A stretch of DNA of 64,000 nt from an uncultured Oscillospiraceae bacterium (GCA_910589395.1 CAJUTL010000011.1:15651-79650), one strand, 5' to 3'; counted from the first letter of the stretch, positions 16,559 to 26,479 are shown. Translations and numbers: made by a program. The notes: generated by a model from the sequence alone, not told the origin.

Positions 16559-17284
16559 TTATTTCCCTTCCAAAATGTCGGTGGTAATAAAGTCCACACC
16601 CCAGGAGATCAGCTTTAAGGCTTCCTCTTTTTGATCCACCGTCCAGCAATTCACCTTGATCTCCCGCTGATGACAGGCCTTTATTGCTTTCTCACTGAGA
16701 ACGGGATAATAGATATCCAGATCGAAGCGATCCTTCTCAAGCCGCGTCAGCAGCGTGTCGGAAAATTCCTCCGTCAAAAACTGGCAGGGCTGTAAGGGCT
16801 GAAGAGCGCGAACCTTCAACAGGTTTTCATAGAGGAAGGAGATAAAGATCACGTGCTCCAGCCAGCCCATGGCCTTGATCCGGGAGAGGATCGTCTTGAT
16901 CTCAGGCTCTGTAAAATCGGATTTCAGCTCCAGAACACAGACCTTTTCATAGTTCCGGCAAATGCTGATATATTCCTCCAAAGAGGGAAGGTGTAAATCT
17001 GCCCGGCTCTTGCCGCCTTCCTTATCGCAAAGCCGCAAACTGCGAAGAGAAGCGTAGCTGCTTTCCTCCACCTGAATATTGTCGCACCCCACCCGGGCGG
17101 TATTGTCATCGTGCAGAAGAATAAAATTTCCGTCTCCCGTTCGATGAATGTCGGTTTCGATGCCAAAATAAGAGCGGTTTCCCGCCGCCACAAACGCCGC
17201 GCAGGTATTTTCCGTTTCCAGCCCGCTCAAGCCCCGGTGGGCGATCATTTTGGTACTGCCGGTTTCGATTTTAATGGTGTTCAT
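16559..17284 (-). CDS. Glycerophosphodiester phosphodiesterase
   Basis: A 241-residue GDPD-family phosphodiesterase, which splits glycerophosphodiesters into sn-glycerol 3-phosphate and an alcohol. The catalytic pattern is present: IAHRGLSGLETENT (His-Arg and Glu), GIETDIHRTGDG (Glu-x-Asp), LLHDDN (second catalytic His), VLELKSD, and the closing VNCWTV and GVDFITTD strands. There is no signal peptide, so it is cytoplasmic. AAAGGAG lies 8 nt before the ATG. It sits 21 bp after the YdcF-like gene. Confidence 0.92.
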   Translation of the reverse strand: MNTIKIETGSTKMIAHRGLSGLETENTCAAFVAAGNRSYFGIETDIHRTGDGNFILLHDDNTARVGCDNIQVEESSYASLRSLRLCDKEGGKSRADLHLPSLEEYISICRNYEKVCVLELKSDFTEPEIKTILSRIKAMGWLEHVIFISFLYENLLKVRALQPLQPCQFLTEEFSDTLLTRLEKDRFDLDIYYPVLSEKAIKACHQREIKVNCWTVDQKEEALKLISWGVDFITTDILEGK

Positions 17285-17305
17285 GAAAAAGACTCCTTTG
17301 AAGGC

Positions 17306-17983
17306 TCAAATTGCGTTTTCCGCTTCTTTTTCAGGCAGCAAATATTTTTTGATATCCTTGACGAATTGATTCCCGCATCGGGCAAGCTCACCGAGTACGC
17401 GGTCGATCCCCTGTTCTGTTTTGTACCAGTTTTCCTTCGTGATATTGTAGACAGAAACGGGGCAGACCCTTATCAGGATGTCAGGAAAAGCCATTTGGTA
17501 CAGCATAAGGCATCGCCGGGCATGAAACCCTTTGCAAACGATCAAAGCAGACTTTATTTTAACGCCCTTTTCTTCTATGGCCTGACGGGACAGAAAAGCG
17601 TTATCGCGGGTATGTCCCGATTTGTTTTCTTCAATGATCACATCGGCGGGCACGCCGTTTTTCGTAAGCACATCGGTAAAAAATTCACAGTCCGAATGGT
17701 AATCTCCGGTGTATCTGTCCGCCTTGGAGCGAACACCGGGCCATTTTTCGGCCTTAACACTGATCCCGCCCGAAGGGATCAGCCATTTCGCGAATCCTTT
17801 GTGATAAAGCTCAGCGGCATATTCAGGCTGCTCCGGGTGGGAACCTCCGGGCAAAAAGATCGCGTCGGCCTTCTCCGGTTTATCAGAAACAAAAATATAA
17901 TTTGAAATATCTGTGATGATACGGCTGCCTTCCTTTTCTGCGCAGCTCTTACTGAGCAGCTCTGCTGAAACGAGATCCGGCAT
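17306..17983 (-). CDS. YdcF/ElyC family (DUF218) protein
   Basis: A 225-residue DUF218 protein. The family strand-loop motifs are clear: DAIFLPGGSHPEQPEYAAELY (about residues 40-60), WLIPSGGIS, the SGHTRDNAFLSRQ motif and ALIVCKGFHARRC. Relatives (YdcF, SanA, ElyC) bind S-adenosylmethionine or act in cell-envelope metabolism. This one has no membrane anchor, so it resembles soluble YdcF more than SanA/ElyC. GAAGGAA precedes the ATG. It sits 45 bp after the RlmD-type gene in the minus-strand run. Confidence 0.85.
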   Translation of the reverse strand: MPDLVSAELLSKSCAEKEGSRIITDISNYIFVSDKPEKADAIFLPGGSHPEQPEYAAELYHKGFAKWLIPSGGISVKAEKWPGVRSKADRYTGDYHSDCEFFTDVLTKNGVPADVIIEENKSGHTRDNAFLSRQAIEEKGVKIKSALIVCKGFHARRCLMLYQMAFPDILIRVCPVSVYNITKENWYKTEQGIDRVLGELARCGNQFVKDIKKYLLPEKEAENAI

Positions 17984-18028
17984 ACTTCATTCCTTCTTTT
18001 CTTTTCGCCGCTTGCTTTCGAAGCGGCT

Positions 18029-19390
18029 TTATTGGCGGGAAAGCAGCGCCACCGTCTCCACATGAGCCGTAGCCGGAAACATATCCACCGGGGTGGCTTC
18101 CAGCGGCGGATAGCCCAGCTCCGCAAAGCGCTTCAGGTCTCTTGCCAGGGTGGCGGGATCGCAGGAAACATAGACGATCCGCCGGGGGGTAAAGCGGGTC
18201 ACAGTATCGATCAGCTCTGGGGAACAGCCCTTGCGGGGCGGGTCTAAAATCACCACGTCCGGGCGCTCGCCTCTGCGCTTCAGCTCCGCAGCGGCCTGTG
18301 CCGCGTCTCCGCAGAGAAATTCCGCGTTTTCAATGTGATTCTCCGCCGCGTTCTGCCGGGCGTTTTCAATGGCCTCCGGCACGATCTCCACGCCGATGAT
18401 TTTTTTGGCTTTTCTCGCCATGGAAAGCCCGATGGTTCCCGCGCCGCAGTACAGATCCAGCACGGTTTCCTTTCCGGTAAGCCCGGCGTATTCGGCGGCC
18501 TTTTCATAAAGCCGCTCCGCCTGGGTGCGGTTGACCTGATAAAAGGAGAGAGGGGAGAGGCGGAACCGAAGGCCGCACAGCTCGTCCTGAATGGTGTCGC
18601 TTCCCCAAACGGTACGGCATTTCTTTCCCAGGGCCACATTGGTTTTTTCCCTGTTGGAATTGATCACCACACTGCAAAGCCCCGGCACGGCCTCTCTCAA
18701 CATGGAAACAAGCTCCTGCTCATGGTGAAGTCCGTTGCCGTTTACCACCACGCAGGCCATCAGCTGGCCGGTCTTTTCTCCCCTGCGAAGGTACAGGCGG
18801 CGCATTCTCCCGGTATGGGCTTCTTCCCGATAGATCGGGTCGCCGTATTGTTTTTCCCAGTTCCGAAAAGCGGCCATGGCGGCGTTCATTTCCTCCGGCT
18901 GTAAGCGGCAGCTCTCACAGTTTACAATGCGGTGGGAATTTACCGCGTAAAAGCCCATGGTAAGGTTGCCTTCTTTATCCGTACCCAGGGGCAGCAAAGC
19001 CTTGTTCCGGTAGTGGTCTCGGCTTTCCGCACCGACCATAGGGTGTAGAGGAAGCTCCTTCAGCCCGCCGATCCGATCCAGCGCGTCCCGCACCCGCTCC
19101 CATTTGATCCGCTGCTCCGCCTCATAGCTGATATGCCGGTAACAGCAGCCGCCGCACTGAAAAAAGACCGGACAATCCGGCTCTACCCTGTCCGGGGAAG
19201 GGGAGAGCAGCGTTTCCAGTCTTCCGTAAGCATAGTTTTTCGCTGTTTTTACGATTTTCACCTGTGCCGTATCTCCCGGCGCGGTGAGAGGCACAAAAAC
19301 CGCCATCCCCCCGTAATGGCCCACTCCCATGCCCTCCGCTGTCATGCCTGTAACAGAGAGCTCGATCAGGTCGTTTTTCTTCAGTTCCAT
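18029..19390 (-). CDS. rlmD: 23S rRNA (uracil-5-)-methyltransferase, RlmD/RlmCD type
   Basis: A 453-residue SAM-dependent tRNA/rRNA m5U methyltransferase of the TrmA/RlmC/RlmD family. An N-terminal TRAM domain (residues 1-60) is followed by a [4Fe-4S] cysteine cluster (CPVFFQCGGCCYRH and a fourth Cys in NCESCRL). The Rossmann domain has LDLYCGAGTIGLSMA and the LDPPRKGC loop. The catalytic nucleophile is the Cys in YVSCDPATLARDL. In Bacillota one enzyme (RlmCD) often modifies both U747 and U1939, so the exact target is not resolved. It is part of the minus-strand run, after the MazG-like gene. Confidence 0.92.
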   Translation of the reverse strand: MELKKNDLIELSVTGMTAEGMGVGHYGGMAVFVPLTAPGDTAQVKIVKTAKNYAYGRLETLLSPSPDRVEPDCPVFFQCGGCCYRHISYEAEQRIKWERVRDALDRIGGLKELPLHPMVGAESRDHYRNKALLPLGTDKEGNLTMGFYAVNSHRIVNCESCRLQPEEMNAAMAAFRNWEKQYGDPIYREEAHTGRMRRLYLRRGEKTGQLMACVVVNGNGLHHEQELVSMLREAVPGLCSVVINSNREKTNVALGKKCRTVWGSDTIQDELCGLRFRLSPLSFYQVNRTQAERLYEKAAEYAGLTGKETVLDLYCGAGTIGLSMARKAKKIIGVEIVPEAIENARQNAAENHIENAEFLCGDAAQAAAELKRRGERPDVVILDPPRKGCSPELIDTVTRFTPRRIVYVSCDPATLARDLKRFAELGYPPLEATPVDMFPATAHVETVALLSRQ

Positions 19391-19450
19391 AGCGGATGCC
19401 TCGTTTCTGCAAAATGAGAGGGAGAAATATGGGAAACTGCCGGATCGATC

Positions 19451-19777
19451 TTACCACCGGCGCATGTTTCGCCGGTGCTTTTCCAAATAGACCTTTTCCA
19501 CGTCCTCCGGAGTGATGGAATAGCAGAGAAGAAGATCGTTTAAGAACATCATGGTATCGCAGAATTCCTCAATAAAATGGCGGCGGGTCTCTTCGTCCTT
19601 CATAATGGCCTCATCCCCCTCTTTTTTGATGATATCCGCCATTTCTCCGGCTTCAATAATGGCCCACAACAGGGTGTCCCGCCCCTTCTCAGGGCTCAGA
19701 TCGCCCCAGAGATCCTCATAATGAGCCTGAAGCTCCTTTTGAATTTCCTGCATCCTTTCAAATCCGAATTGGCCCAT
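19451..19777 (-). CDS. MazG-like nucleotide pyrophosphohydrolase
   Basis: A 108-residue all-alpha NTP pyrophosphatase of the MazG/dUTPase superfamily. The metal-binding helix pair is visible as EAGEMADIIKKEGDE followed by FIEEFCDTMMFLNDLL, which matches the ExxE(12-28)ExxD pattern. Such enzymes cleave (d)NTPs to NMP and PPi, often as house-cleaning of damaged nucleotides. The substrate is unknown. It starts 33 bp after the MATE gene stop. Confidence 0.8.
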   Translation of the reverse strand: MGQFGFERMQEIQKELQAHYEDLWGDLSPEKGRDTLLWAIIEAGEMADIIKKEGDEAIMKDEETRRHFIEEFCDTMMFLNDLLLCYSITPEDVEKVYLEKHRRNMRRW

Positions 19778-19810
19778 GCTTTTTCTCCCTCTCGTAAAAT
19801 ATGGTAAAGT

Positions 19811-21190
19811 TCAATCTCTTTCCGGCTCCGGGTTTTTCAAATTCTTTTTCGCCCAGAAAAGGAAAGAGATCGTGGTAACGGTGGCGGCAAGGATGTCCGC
19901 GATGGGTTCCGCTACAAACACGCCAAAGAGCTTGTTCTCAAAGAACAGCGGAAGCGCATAGATCAAAGGAATCAGCAGCACGATCTTCCGCAGCAGCGCC
20001 AAAAGCAGGGAGGACTTTGCCTGCCCCAGCGCGAGGAAGGACTGCTGAAAGCTCATCTGAGCACCAAAGGCGAAGGTGCCGAACATAAAGATGCGGGTGG
20101 CCCACACGGCGGTGTCTGTCAGTGCCGGGTCGCTGCTGAAGATCCCCACAAACATCTGGGGAACCAGCTGTAAGGCCAGCCAGAACAGGGTGCAATAAGT
20201 CATAGCGCAGAGAAACAGCAGCCGCACAGAGCGTTTTACACGGGTAAAATTTTTCGCGCCGTAATTGAAGCTGGTAATGGGCTGCGCCCCTTGAGTAAGC
20301 CCCTGCAGCGGCAGATTGACGATCTGCAGAATGCTGGCGAGTATCGTATAAGCGCCCACGGCAATGTCCCCGCCGTATTTCAAAAGAGAGGTATTCAGCA
20401 CCACGCTGAGCAAGCTTTCCGTGCTCTGCATGATAAAGGGGGAAACGCCCAGCGCCAGCACCGGAAGAAGAATGTCTTTCCTCAGCGGCAGGCAGTGCTT
20501 TTTGATTTTGATCGTTGTTTTCTTTCCCAGCAGGAAGCAGAGCACCCATACAGCGGAAACCGCTTGAGAAAGTATGGTAGCCAGCGCCGCGCCCTGCACG
20601 CCCATTTGAAATACAAAAATGAAAAGGGGATCCAAAGCGATATTCAGCGCCGCGCCGATCACCACTGTAAGCATGCTGGTTTTGGCAAAGCCCTGGGTGG
20701 TGATGAACATGTTCATGCCCAGAGCGATCTGTACGAATACCGTACCGCACACATAAATGCGCATGTAGTCGTTAGCGTAGCCGATGGTATTATCACTTGC
20801 ACCGAATGCCCGAAGGATCGGTTCGGAAAAAGTGAAAAGTACGGTAGTGAGCACCAGTGAGATCAAGAGAAGGGCGGTAAAGCAGTTTCCTAAAATGCGC
20901 TCGGCTTTTTCCGGGTTTTTCTCGCCCAGAGCAATGGAAGCTCTGGGTGCTCCGCCCATGGCGATGAGGGAACTGAAAGCCATGATCAGAATGATAATAG
21001 GGAAAGTGATCCCCACTCCGGTCAAAGCGGCTGTGCCGATTTCGGGAATGTGGCCGATATAGATACGATCCACAATGTTATAGAGCATATTGACAAGCTG
21101 GGCGGTAATGGCGGGAACAGCCAGGGAAAACAGCAGCCTTCCGATACTGCCGTTTCCCAGGTCGGGCTCCCGCCGGGATCTTTTATTCAT
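19811..21190 (-). CDS. MATE family efflux transporter
   Basis: A 459-residue exporter with about twelve membrane helices in two related halves. Family signatures include SLAVPAITAQLVNMLYNIVDRIYIGHI at the start, the GMNMFITTQGFAKTSMLTVVIGAALNIALDPLFIF segment and QGAQPITSFNYGAKNFTRVK in the second half. These transporters use Na+ or H+ gradients to export cationic drugs or metabolites; the substrate is unknown. The ATG at 21190 has AAGGAAG upstream and gives the usual short basic N-terminus; an ATG 42 nt earlier is less likely. It starts 38 bp after the CBS-domain gene. Confidence 0.93.
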   Translation of the reverse strand: MNKRSRREPDLGNGSIGRLLFSLAVPAITAQLVNMLYNIVDRIYIGHIPEIGTAALTGVGITFPIIILIMAFSSLIAMGGAPRASIALGEKNPEKAERILGNCFTALLLISLVLTTVLFTFSEPILRAFGASDNTIGYANDYMRIYVCGTVFVQIALGMNMFITTQGFAKTSMLTVVIGAALNIALDPLFIFVFQMGVQGAALATILSQAVSAVWVLCFLLGKKTTIKIKKHCLPLRKDILLPVLALGVSPFIMQSTESLLSVVLNTSLLKYGGDIAVGAYTILASILQIVNLPLQGLTQGAQPITSFNYGAKNFTRVKRSVRLLFLCAMTYCTLFWLALQLVPQMFVGIFSSDPALTDTAVWATRIFMFGTFAFGAQMSFQQSFLALGQAKSSLLLALLRKIVLLIPLIYALPLFFENKLFGVFVAEPIADILAATVTTISFLFWAKKNLKNPEPERD

Positions 21191-21228
21191 AACGCCGACT
21201 TCCTTTCCCTGTGGATCTGAAAAACGTG

Positions 21229-22575
21229 TCAAGATTTCTCTTGCTCTGTCTCTTCCTCCGCGGGAGGCTCCTTGACCAGCAGCAGCCGGGCCAGGCGTTG
21301 ATCCTCTACGGACAGCACGGTAATGCTGAGGCCTTTTATCCGCACATTGGGCTGTTCGTCCTCCTTGGGGATCCGGCCCAGCAGCTCTGTGACCAGCCCG
21401 GCAATGGTGTCGTAATCTCCCTCTGGCAGCTCAATGCCGGTCAGGTCGGAAATCTCATCGATGGAGGCAGTGCCGTCCACCGTGAATTCTGTTTCGCTGA
21501 CCTGCTGGATCTCTTCTTCCTCGTTGTCATACTCGTCCTGAATGTTGCCCACGATGGATTCCACCAGATCCTCCAACGTGATAAGCCCGGCGGTGCCGCC
21601 GTATTCATCCACCACAATGGCAATCTGTACCTTGCGCTCTGTCAGTTCGGTAAAGAGCTGACTGCATTTCTTCGTTTCCGGGACAAAATAGGCGGGGCGC
21701 ATCATATCAGTCAGCTTCACAAAATCCGGCAGATTCTTTCCCACATAGGGGAGAAGATCCTTTACATAGCAAATACCCACTACAGAATCGATATCCTCAT
21801 GGTACACCGGAACGCGGGAACAGCCGTTTTCCACAGCGGCCTCCACCGCTTCCGAAATGGAGGCGTCGTCAGCCACGGCGATAATGTCCGTGCGGTGGGT
21901 CATGGTCTCCTCGGCGGTGGTATCGTTAAAATCAAGGATATTGGCGATCATATCCTTTTCCGTTTCCTCAATAACGCCCTTTTCCTCGCCTTCTCCCACG
22001 ATCTGCAAAATTTCCTCTTCCGTTACGGCGTCGTCCAGCGTTTTAGGGTCGATCCGGAACAAACGCAGGATTCCATTGGAAATATGCGCGCATAGGATAG
22101 GAAAGGGGGTGGCAAGACGGGAAAGGGTATCGATCAGCCCGGCGTGACGCAGGGCAAAACGTTCGGGATTTTTCCGAACGCCCTTTTTCGGCAGCAAATT
22201 ACCGAAAACTGTGAACAGCAGTAAATAGGAAAGGGCAGCGAGCAGGCAGGCCAGAAGCCCCCGAACAGAATGATCGGAAAGTGCGTGAAGGGCCCGGAGC
22301 AGATATGGATACGATCCGGCGTTCCAGAAGGCGATCCCCAAAAGCCCGGCGAACAGAAGCCCGTACTGCACGGGGAAAACGATTCCGGTTCGCGCTTCCA
22401 GTACTCTCAGCAGCCTTTTTGATTTTTTATCCCCAGCCTCCGCGTCTTTTTTCAGTTGAGCGGGGGAAAGGGCGTCCAGTGCTGATTCCGCCGCCGCGTA
22501 AAACGCGGAGAGGATCAATAGGACGAGAGAAAATAAAATGCATAAAACAGATGAGCCGTCAGGTTCCGAAGGCAT
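21229..22575 (-). CDS. CNNM/HlyC-CorC type CBS-domain membrane protein
   Basis: A 448-residue protein with the DUF21/CNNM membrane domain (residues ~1-180, helices at the N-terminus, ~75-95 and ~115-140), two CBS domains (MTHRTDIIAVADDASISEAVEAAVENG... and the second around VPETKKCSQLFTELTERKVQIAIVVDEYGGTAGLITLEDLVESIVGNI) and a C-terminal CorC/HlyC domain. Relatives are Mg2+/Co2+ efflux proteins or Mg homeostasis factors. The ATG at 22575 is chosen for its AAAGGAG site; an in-frame ATG 24 nt upstream overlaps it. First gene of the minus-strand run. Confidence 0.9.
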   Translation of the reverse strand: MPSEPDGSSVLCILFSLVLLILSAFYAAAESALDALSPAQLKKDAEAGDKKSKRLLRVLEARTGIVFPVQYGLLFAGLLGIAFWNAGSYPYLLRALHALSDHSVRGLLACLLAALSYLLLFTVFGNLLPKKGVRKNPERFALRHAGLIDTLSRLATPFPILCAHISNGILRLFRIDPKTLDDAVTEEEILQIVGEGEEKGVIEETEKDMIANILDFNDTTAEETMTHRTDIIAVADDASISEAVEAAVENGCSRVPVYHEDIDSVVGICYVKDLLPYVGKNLPDFVKLTDMMRPAYFVPETKKCSQLFTELTERKVQIAIVVDEYGGTAGLITLEDLVESIVGNIQDEYDNEEEEIQQVSETEFTVDGTASIDEISDLTGIELPEGDYDTIAGLVTELLGRIPKEDEQPNVRIKGLSITVLSVEDQRLARLLLVKEPPAEEETEQEKS

Positions 22576-22661
22576 TTTTAAAAGTACTCCTTTTTTCATT
22601 TTCAGAAAAAGAACACGGCGCCAGACTGACGGCGCTTTCCTGTTCCGTTTCTCAAATAAAC

Positions 22662-22690
22662 ATTTTACTAAATATGGTTATGCTTGTCAA
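22662..22690 (-). promoter_or_regulatory. Promoter of the CBS-domain/MATE gene run
   Basis: Minus strand TTGACA (22690-22685), 17-bp spacer, TAAAAT (22667-22662). The ~80-nt leader holds a GCGCC...GGCGC hairpin (22618-22635 region) before the gene. Confidence 0.75.
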
Positions 22691-22774
22691 ATGGTTCTGG
22701 CAGGCAGGAAAAAGCAGATGAGAAAGGGCGGCTGATTTTTTTATCCAAAAATTGCGGAAACGTCGTTTTTTTCC

Positions 22775-22803
22775 TTTACAGACGGCGAAAAGAATGATAA
22801 AAT
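22775..22803 (+). promoter_or_regulatory. nifJ promoter
   Basis: TTTACA (22775-22780), 17-bp spacer, TAAAAT (22798-22803), about 70 bp ahead of the ATG. The 300-bp gap 22576-22875 otherwise holds only the divergent promoter. Confidence 0.7.
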
Positions 22804-22875
22804 AAAGCAGAACGGGTATTGAGAAACTGCCCGTCCACTGATATTCAGACTATCCTAAAAGGAGGAAATAGTTCA

Positions 22876-25800
22876 ATGGCAAGAAAAATGAAAACCATGG
22901 ATGGCAATAACGCCGCCGCGCATGTTTCCTATGCGTTTACCGACGTTGCCGCCATCTACCCCATCACGCCCTCTTCCGTGATGGCCGACGAAACGGACAA
23001 GTATGCCGCCGCGGGCAGAAAGAACCTGTTCGGCAGAGAAGTCCGTGTTACGGAGATGCAGTCTGAGGCCGGCGCCGCCGGCGCAGTGCACGGCTCTTTG
23101 GCGGCAGGCGCTCTCACCACCACTTACACCGCTTCTCAGGGCCTGCTGCTGATGATTCCCAACATGTACAAGATGGCCGGTGAGCTGCTGCCCAGCGTGA
23201 TCCACGTTTCCGCTCGTACCCTGGCTACTCACGCCCTGAACATTTTCGGCGATCATTCCGACGTGTACGCCTGCCGTCAGACAGGCTATGCCATGCTCTG
23301 CGCCAACTCTCCCCAGGAGGTCATGGATCTAGGTGCGGTCGCCCATCTTTCCGCCATTAAGGGCAAGGTGCCCTTCCTCCATTTCTTCGATGGCTTCCGT
23401 ACCTCTCACGAGATCCAGAAGATCGAGGTTTGGGATTATGAGGATCTGGGAGAAATGCTGGATTGGGACGCTGTCAACGAGTTCCGCCGCCACGCTTTGA
23501 ATCCGGAGCACCCCGTCCTGCGTGGACAGGCCCAGAACGGAGATATCTTCTTCCAGGCAAGAGAAGCCTGCAATAAGCACTACGATGCCGTTCCCGGCGT
23601 TGTGGTCGATTACATGAACAAAGTGAATGCCAAGATCGGTACCGATTACAAGCCCTTTAATTACTATGGCGCTCCCGATGCCGATAAGGTCATCATCGCC
23701 ATGGGCTCCGCCTGCGAGACCATTGAAGAAGTGGTCGATTATATGAATGCGGCAGGGGAGAAGGTAGGCCTTGTAAAGGTTCATCTGTATCGCCCCTTCG
23801 TTGCCAAGTATCTGCTGGACGTGCTGCCCGAAACGGTAAAGACCATCTCCGTGCTGGACCGCACCAAGGAGCCCGGCTCCATTGGTGAGCCCCTGTATCT
23901 GGATGTTCTGGCCGCCATCAACGGCACCCAGTTCGGCGCCTGCCCCGTGTATACCGGCCGTTATGGCCTGGGCAGCAAGGACACCAAGCCCAGCGATATC
24001 ATCGCCGTATACCGCAATATGGAGTCCGCTTCTCCCAAGAAGCGCTTCACCATCGGTATTGTGGACGATGTAACTCACCTGTCTCTGGACGTGAAGGAAG
24101 ATCCCGATACCGCTCCCGCCGGCACCACCTCCTGTAAGTTCTGGGGCCTGGGCTCCGATGGTACCGTGGGTGCCAACAAGAACTCCATCAAGATCATCGG
24201 CGACCATACCGATATGTACGCCCAGGGCTATTTTGATTACGATTCCAAGAAGTCCGGCGGTCTGACCATTTCTCACCTGCGTTTCGGCCATACCCCCATC
24301 AAGTCCACCTATTATATCAGCAAGGCTGATTTTGTGGCTTGCTCCAATCCTGCGTACCTCGACACCTACGACATGGTGCAGGATCTGAAGAAGGGCGGCA
24401 GCTTCCTGCTGAACTGCGCCTGGGACGCCGCCGAGCTGAATGAGCGTCTGCCCGGCAAGGTGAAGAAGTTCATCGCCGACAATGAGATTAATTTCTATAC
24501 CATCGACGGCTTTAAGATCGGCAAGGAGATTGGCCTGGGCACCCGCATCAACACGGTTCTGCAGTCCGCCTTCTTCAGCATTGCCAAGATCATTCCCGAG
24601 GCCGACGCCATTCAGTATATGAAGGACGCCGCCACGAAGTCCTACGGTAAGAAGGGCGAGGCCGTGGTCAAGATGAACCACGATGCCATCGATGCCGGCG
24701 CCACCGGCTATGTGAAGGTAGAGGTTCCCGCCGACTGGAAAAACGCCACGGACGATTCCAAGAAGAAGGTCGCCACCGGCAGCCGTCAGGAGCTGGTGGA
24801 CTATGTGAACAGCGTGGTTTATCCCGTTAACTCCTTCCACGGCAAGGATCTGCCTGTTTCCACCTTTGAGAAGTATGCGGACGGCACCTCTCCCCAGGGC
24901 ACTGCCGCCTATGAGAAGCGCGGCGTGGCCGTGGACGTTCCCGAGTGGATCGTGGATAACTGCATTCAGTGCAACCAGTGCTCCTATGTGTGCCCCCACG
25001 CGGTCATTCGTCCCATCGCTATGACCGATGAAGAGCTGAAGAACGCTCCCGAGGGCACCAAGGCAAAGCCCATGACCGGCGTACCCGGCATGAACTTCGC
25101 CATGGTCATTTCCACTCTGGACTGCACGGGCTGCGGCTCCTGCGTGACCACCTGTCCTGCCAAGGAGAAGGCTCTGAAGATGTCTCCCATCGATTCTCAG
25201 CGTTCTCAGCAGGCTGTGTTCAATTACGGGATCGACCTGCCCGCCAAGGAAGCGGTTGCCGAGAAGTTCAAGGAGACCTCTGTGAAGGGCAGCCAGTTCA
25301 AGCAGCCCCTGCTGGAGTTCTCTGGCGCCTGCGGCGGCTGCGGCGAAACGCCTTATGCCAAGCTGGCTACTCAGCTCTTCGGCGATAAGATGTATATTGC
25401 CAACGCCACCGGCTGTTCCTCTATCTGGGGCGGCTCCGCGCCTGCTACGCCCTACACCGTGAACAAGAAGGGTCACGGCCCCGCCTGGCAGAACTCCCTG
25501 TTTGAGGATAACGCCGAGTTCGGCCTGGGCATGACCCTGGCGCAGAACGCCGTGCGCGGCCGTCTGCAGGAGCTTACCGAGAATCTGATCGCGGGCGAGA
25601 ACACCCCTGCCGACGTGAAGGAGACCGGTAAGGCCTGGATCGACACCATGACCGACAGCAAGGCAAACGGCCCCGCTGCCGAGGCATATATTGCCGCTCT
25701 GGAGAAGTGCGGCTGTGAGAAAGCTCAGGAGATCCTGAAGGATAAAGATTTCCTGGCCAAGAAGTCCATGTGGATTCTGGGCGGCGACGGCTGGGCCTAC

Positions 25801-26406
25801 GATATCGGCTTCGGCGGTCTGGATCACGCCATCGCCTCCGGCGAGAACATCAACATTCTGGTGTTCGATACCGAAGTGTATTCCAACACCGGCGGCCAGG
25901 CCAGCAAGGCCACCCCCACCGGCTCCGTGGCACAGTTTGCCGCTACCGGTAAGGCCACCAAGAAGAAGGATCTTGCCGCCATCGCCATGAGCTACGGCTA
26001 TGTGTATGTGGCCCAGGTGGCTATGGGCGCCGATATGAACCAGTGCATCAAGGCCTTCTCCGAGGCCGAAAGCTACAACGGGCCCTCTCTGATCCTGGCT
26101 TACGCCCCCTGTATCAACCACGGTATCAAGGGAGGCATGGGTATTTCTCAGCTGGAGGAAAAGAAAGCGGTTGCCGCCGGCTACTGGCACAACTTCCGCT
26201 TCGATCCCCGCCGTGCCGACGCAGGCGAGAATCCCTTCCAGCTGGACAGCAAGGAGCCTTCCGCTTCCTATCGCGACTTCATCATGGGCGAGGTCCGTTA
26301 CAACAGCCTGACCCGTTCCTTCCCGGATCGTGCCGAAAAGCTGTTTGCTAATGCTGAAAAGTACGCTGAGGAGAAGTATGCCAAGCTGAAGAAGCTGGCC
26401 GAGTAA
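22876..26406 (+). CDS. nifJ: Pyruvate:ferredoxin (flavodoxin) oxidoreductase
   Basis: A 1176-residue single-chain PFOR. It oxidises pyruvate with CoA to acetyl-CoA and CO2 and passes electrons to ferredoxin. The N-terminal pyrimidine-binding domain has AAIYPITPSSVMADETD and TEMQSEAGAAGAVHG. The ferredoxin domain near residue 690 has CIQCNQCSYVCPH and then CTGCGSCVTTCP, binding two [4Fe-4S] clusters; the proximal cluster uses CGGCGETPY and later cysteines. The TPP pyrophosphate motif is in GGDGWAYDIGFGGLDHA with the following Asn residues (DTEVYSNTGGQ). Length is standard. AGGAGGAAA precedes the ATG. Codon use is strongly biased, typical of a highly expressed gene. It is monocistronic, with its own promoter and terminator. 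Confidence 0.98.
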   Translation: MARKMKTMDGNNAAAHVSYAFTDVAAIYPITPSSVMADETDKYAAAGRKNLFGREVRVTEMQSEAGAAGAVHGSLAAGALTTTYTASQGLLLMIPNMYKMAGELLPSVIHVSARTLATHALNIFGDHSDVYACRQTGYAMLCANSPQEVMDLGAVAHLSAIKGKVPFLHFFDGFRTSHEIQKIEVWDYEDLGEMLDWDAVNEFRRHALNPEHPVLRGQAQNGDIFFQAREACNKHYDAVPGVVVDYMNKVNAKIGTDYKPFNYYGAPDADKVIIAMGSACETIEEVVDYMNAAGEKVGLVKVHLYRPFVAKYLLDVLPETVKTISVLDRTKEPGSIGEPLYLDVLAAINGTQFGACPVYTGRYGLGSKDTKPSDIIAVYRNMESASPKKRFTIGIVDDVTHLSLDVKEDPDTAPAGTTSCKFWGLGSDGTVGANKNSIKIIGDHTDMYAQGYFDYDSKKSGGLTISHLRFGHTPIKSTYYISKADFVACSNPAYLDTYDMVQDLKKGGSFLLNCAWDAAELNERLPGKVKKFIADNEINFYTIDGFKIGKEIGLGTRINTVLQSAFFSIAKIIPEADAIQYMKDAATKSYGKKGEAVVKMNHDAIDAGATGYVKVEVPADWKNATDDSKKKVATGSRQELVDYVNSVVYPVNSFHGKDLPVSTFEKYADGTSPQGTAAYEKRGVAVDVPEWIVDNCIQCNQCSYVCPHAVIRPIAMTDEELKNAPEGTKAKPMTGVPGMNFAMVISTLDCTGCGSCVTTCPAKEKALKMSPIDSQRSQQAVFNYGIDLPAKEAVAEKFKETSVKGSQFKQPLLEFSGACGGCGETPYAKLATQLFGDKMYIANATGCSSIWGGSAPATPYTVNKKGHGPAWQNSLFEDNAEFGLGMTLAQNAVRGRLQELTENLIAGENTPADVKETGKAWIDTMTDSKANGPAAEAYIAALEKCGCEKAQEILKDKDFLAKKSMWILGGDGWAYDIGFGGLDHAIASGENINILVFDTEVYSNTGGQASKATPTGSVAQFAATGKATKKKDLAAIAMSYGYVYVAQVAMGADMNQCIKAFSEAESYNGPSLILAYAPCINHGIKGGMGISQLEEKKAVAAGYWHNFRFDPRRADAGENPFQLDSKEPSASYRDFIMGEVRYNSLTRSFPDRAEKLFANAEKYAEEKYAKLKKLAE

Positions 26407-26432
26407 GCTTCTCTCCAAATAATTCTGTAAAA

Positions 26433-26464
26433 AAGCCTGTCCGGGTATCCGGGCAGGCTTTTTT
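26433..26464 (+). terminator. nifJ terminator
   Basis: Stem AAGCCTGTCCGG / CCGGGCAGGCTT with a GTAT-centred loop, then TTTTTT. Confidence 0.92.
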
Positions 26465-26479
26465 GCCGTCAGAAGGAGC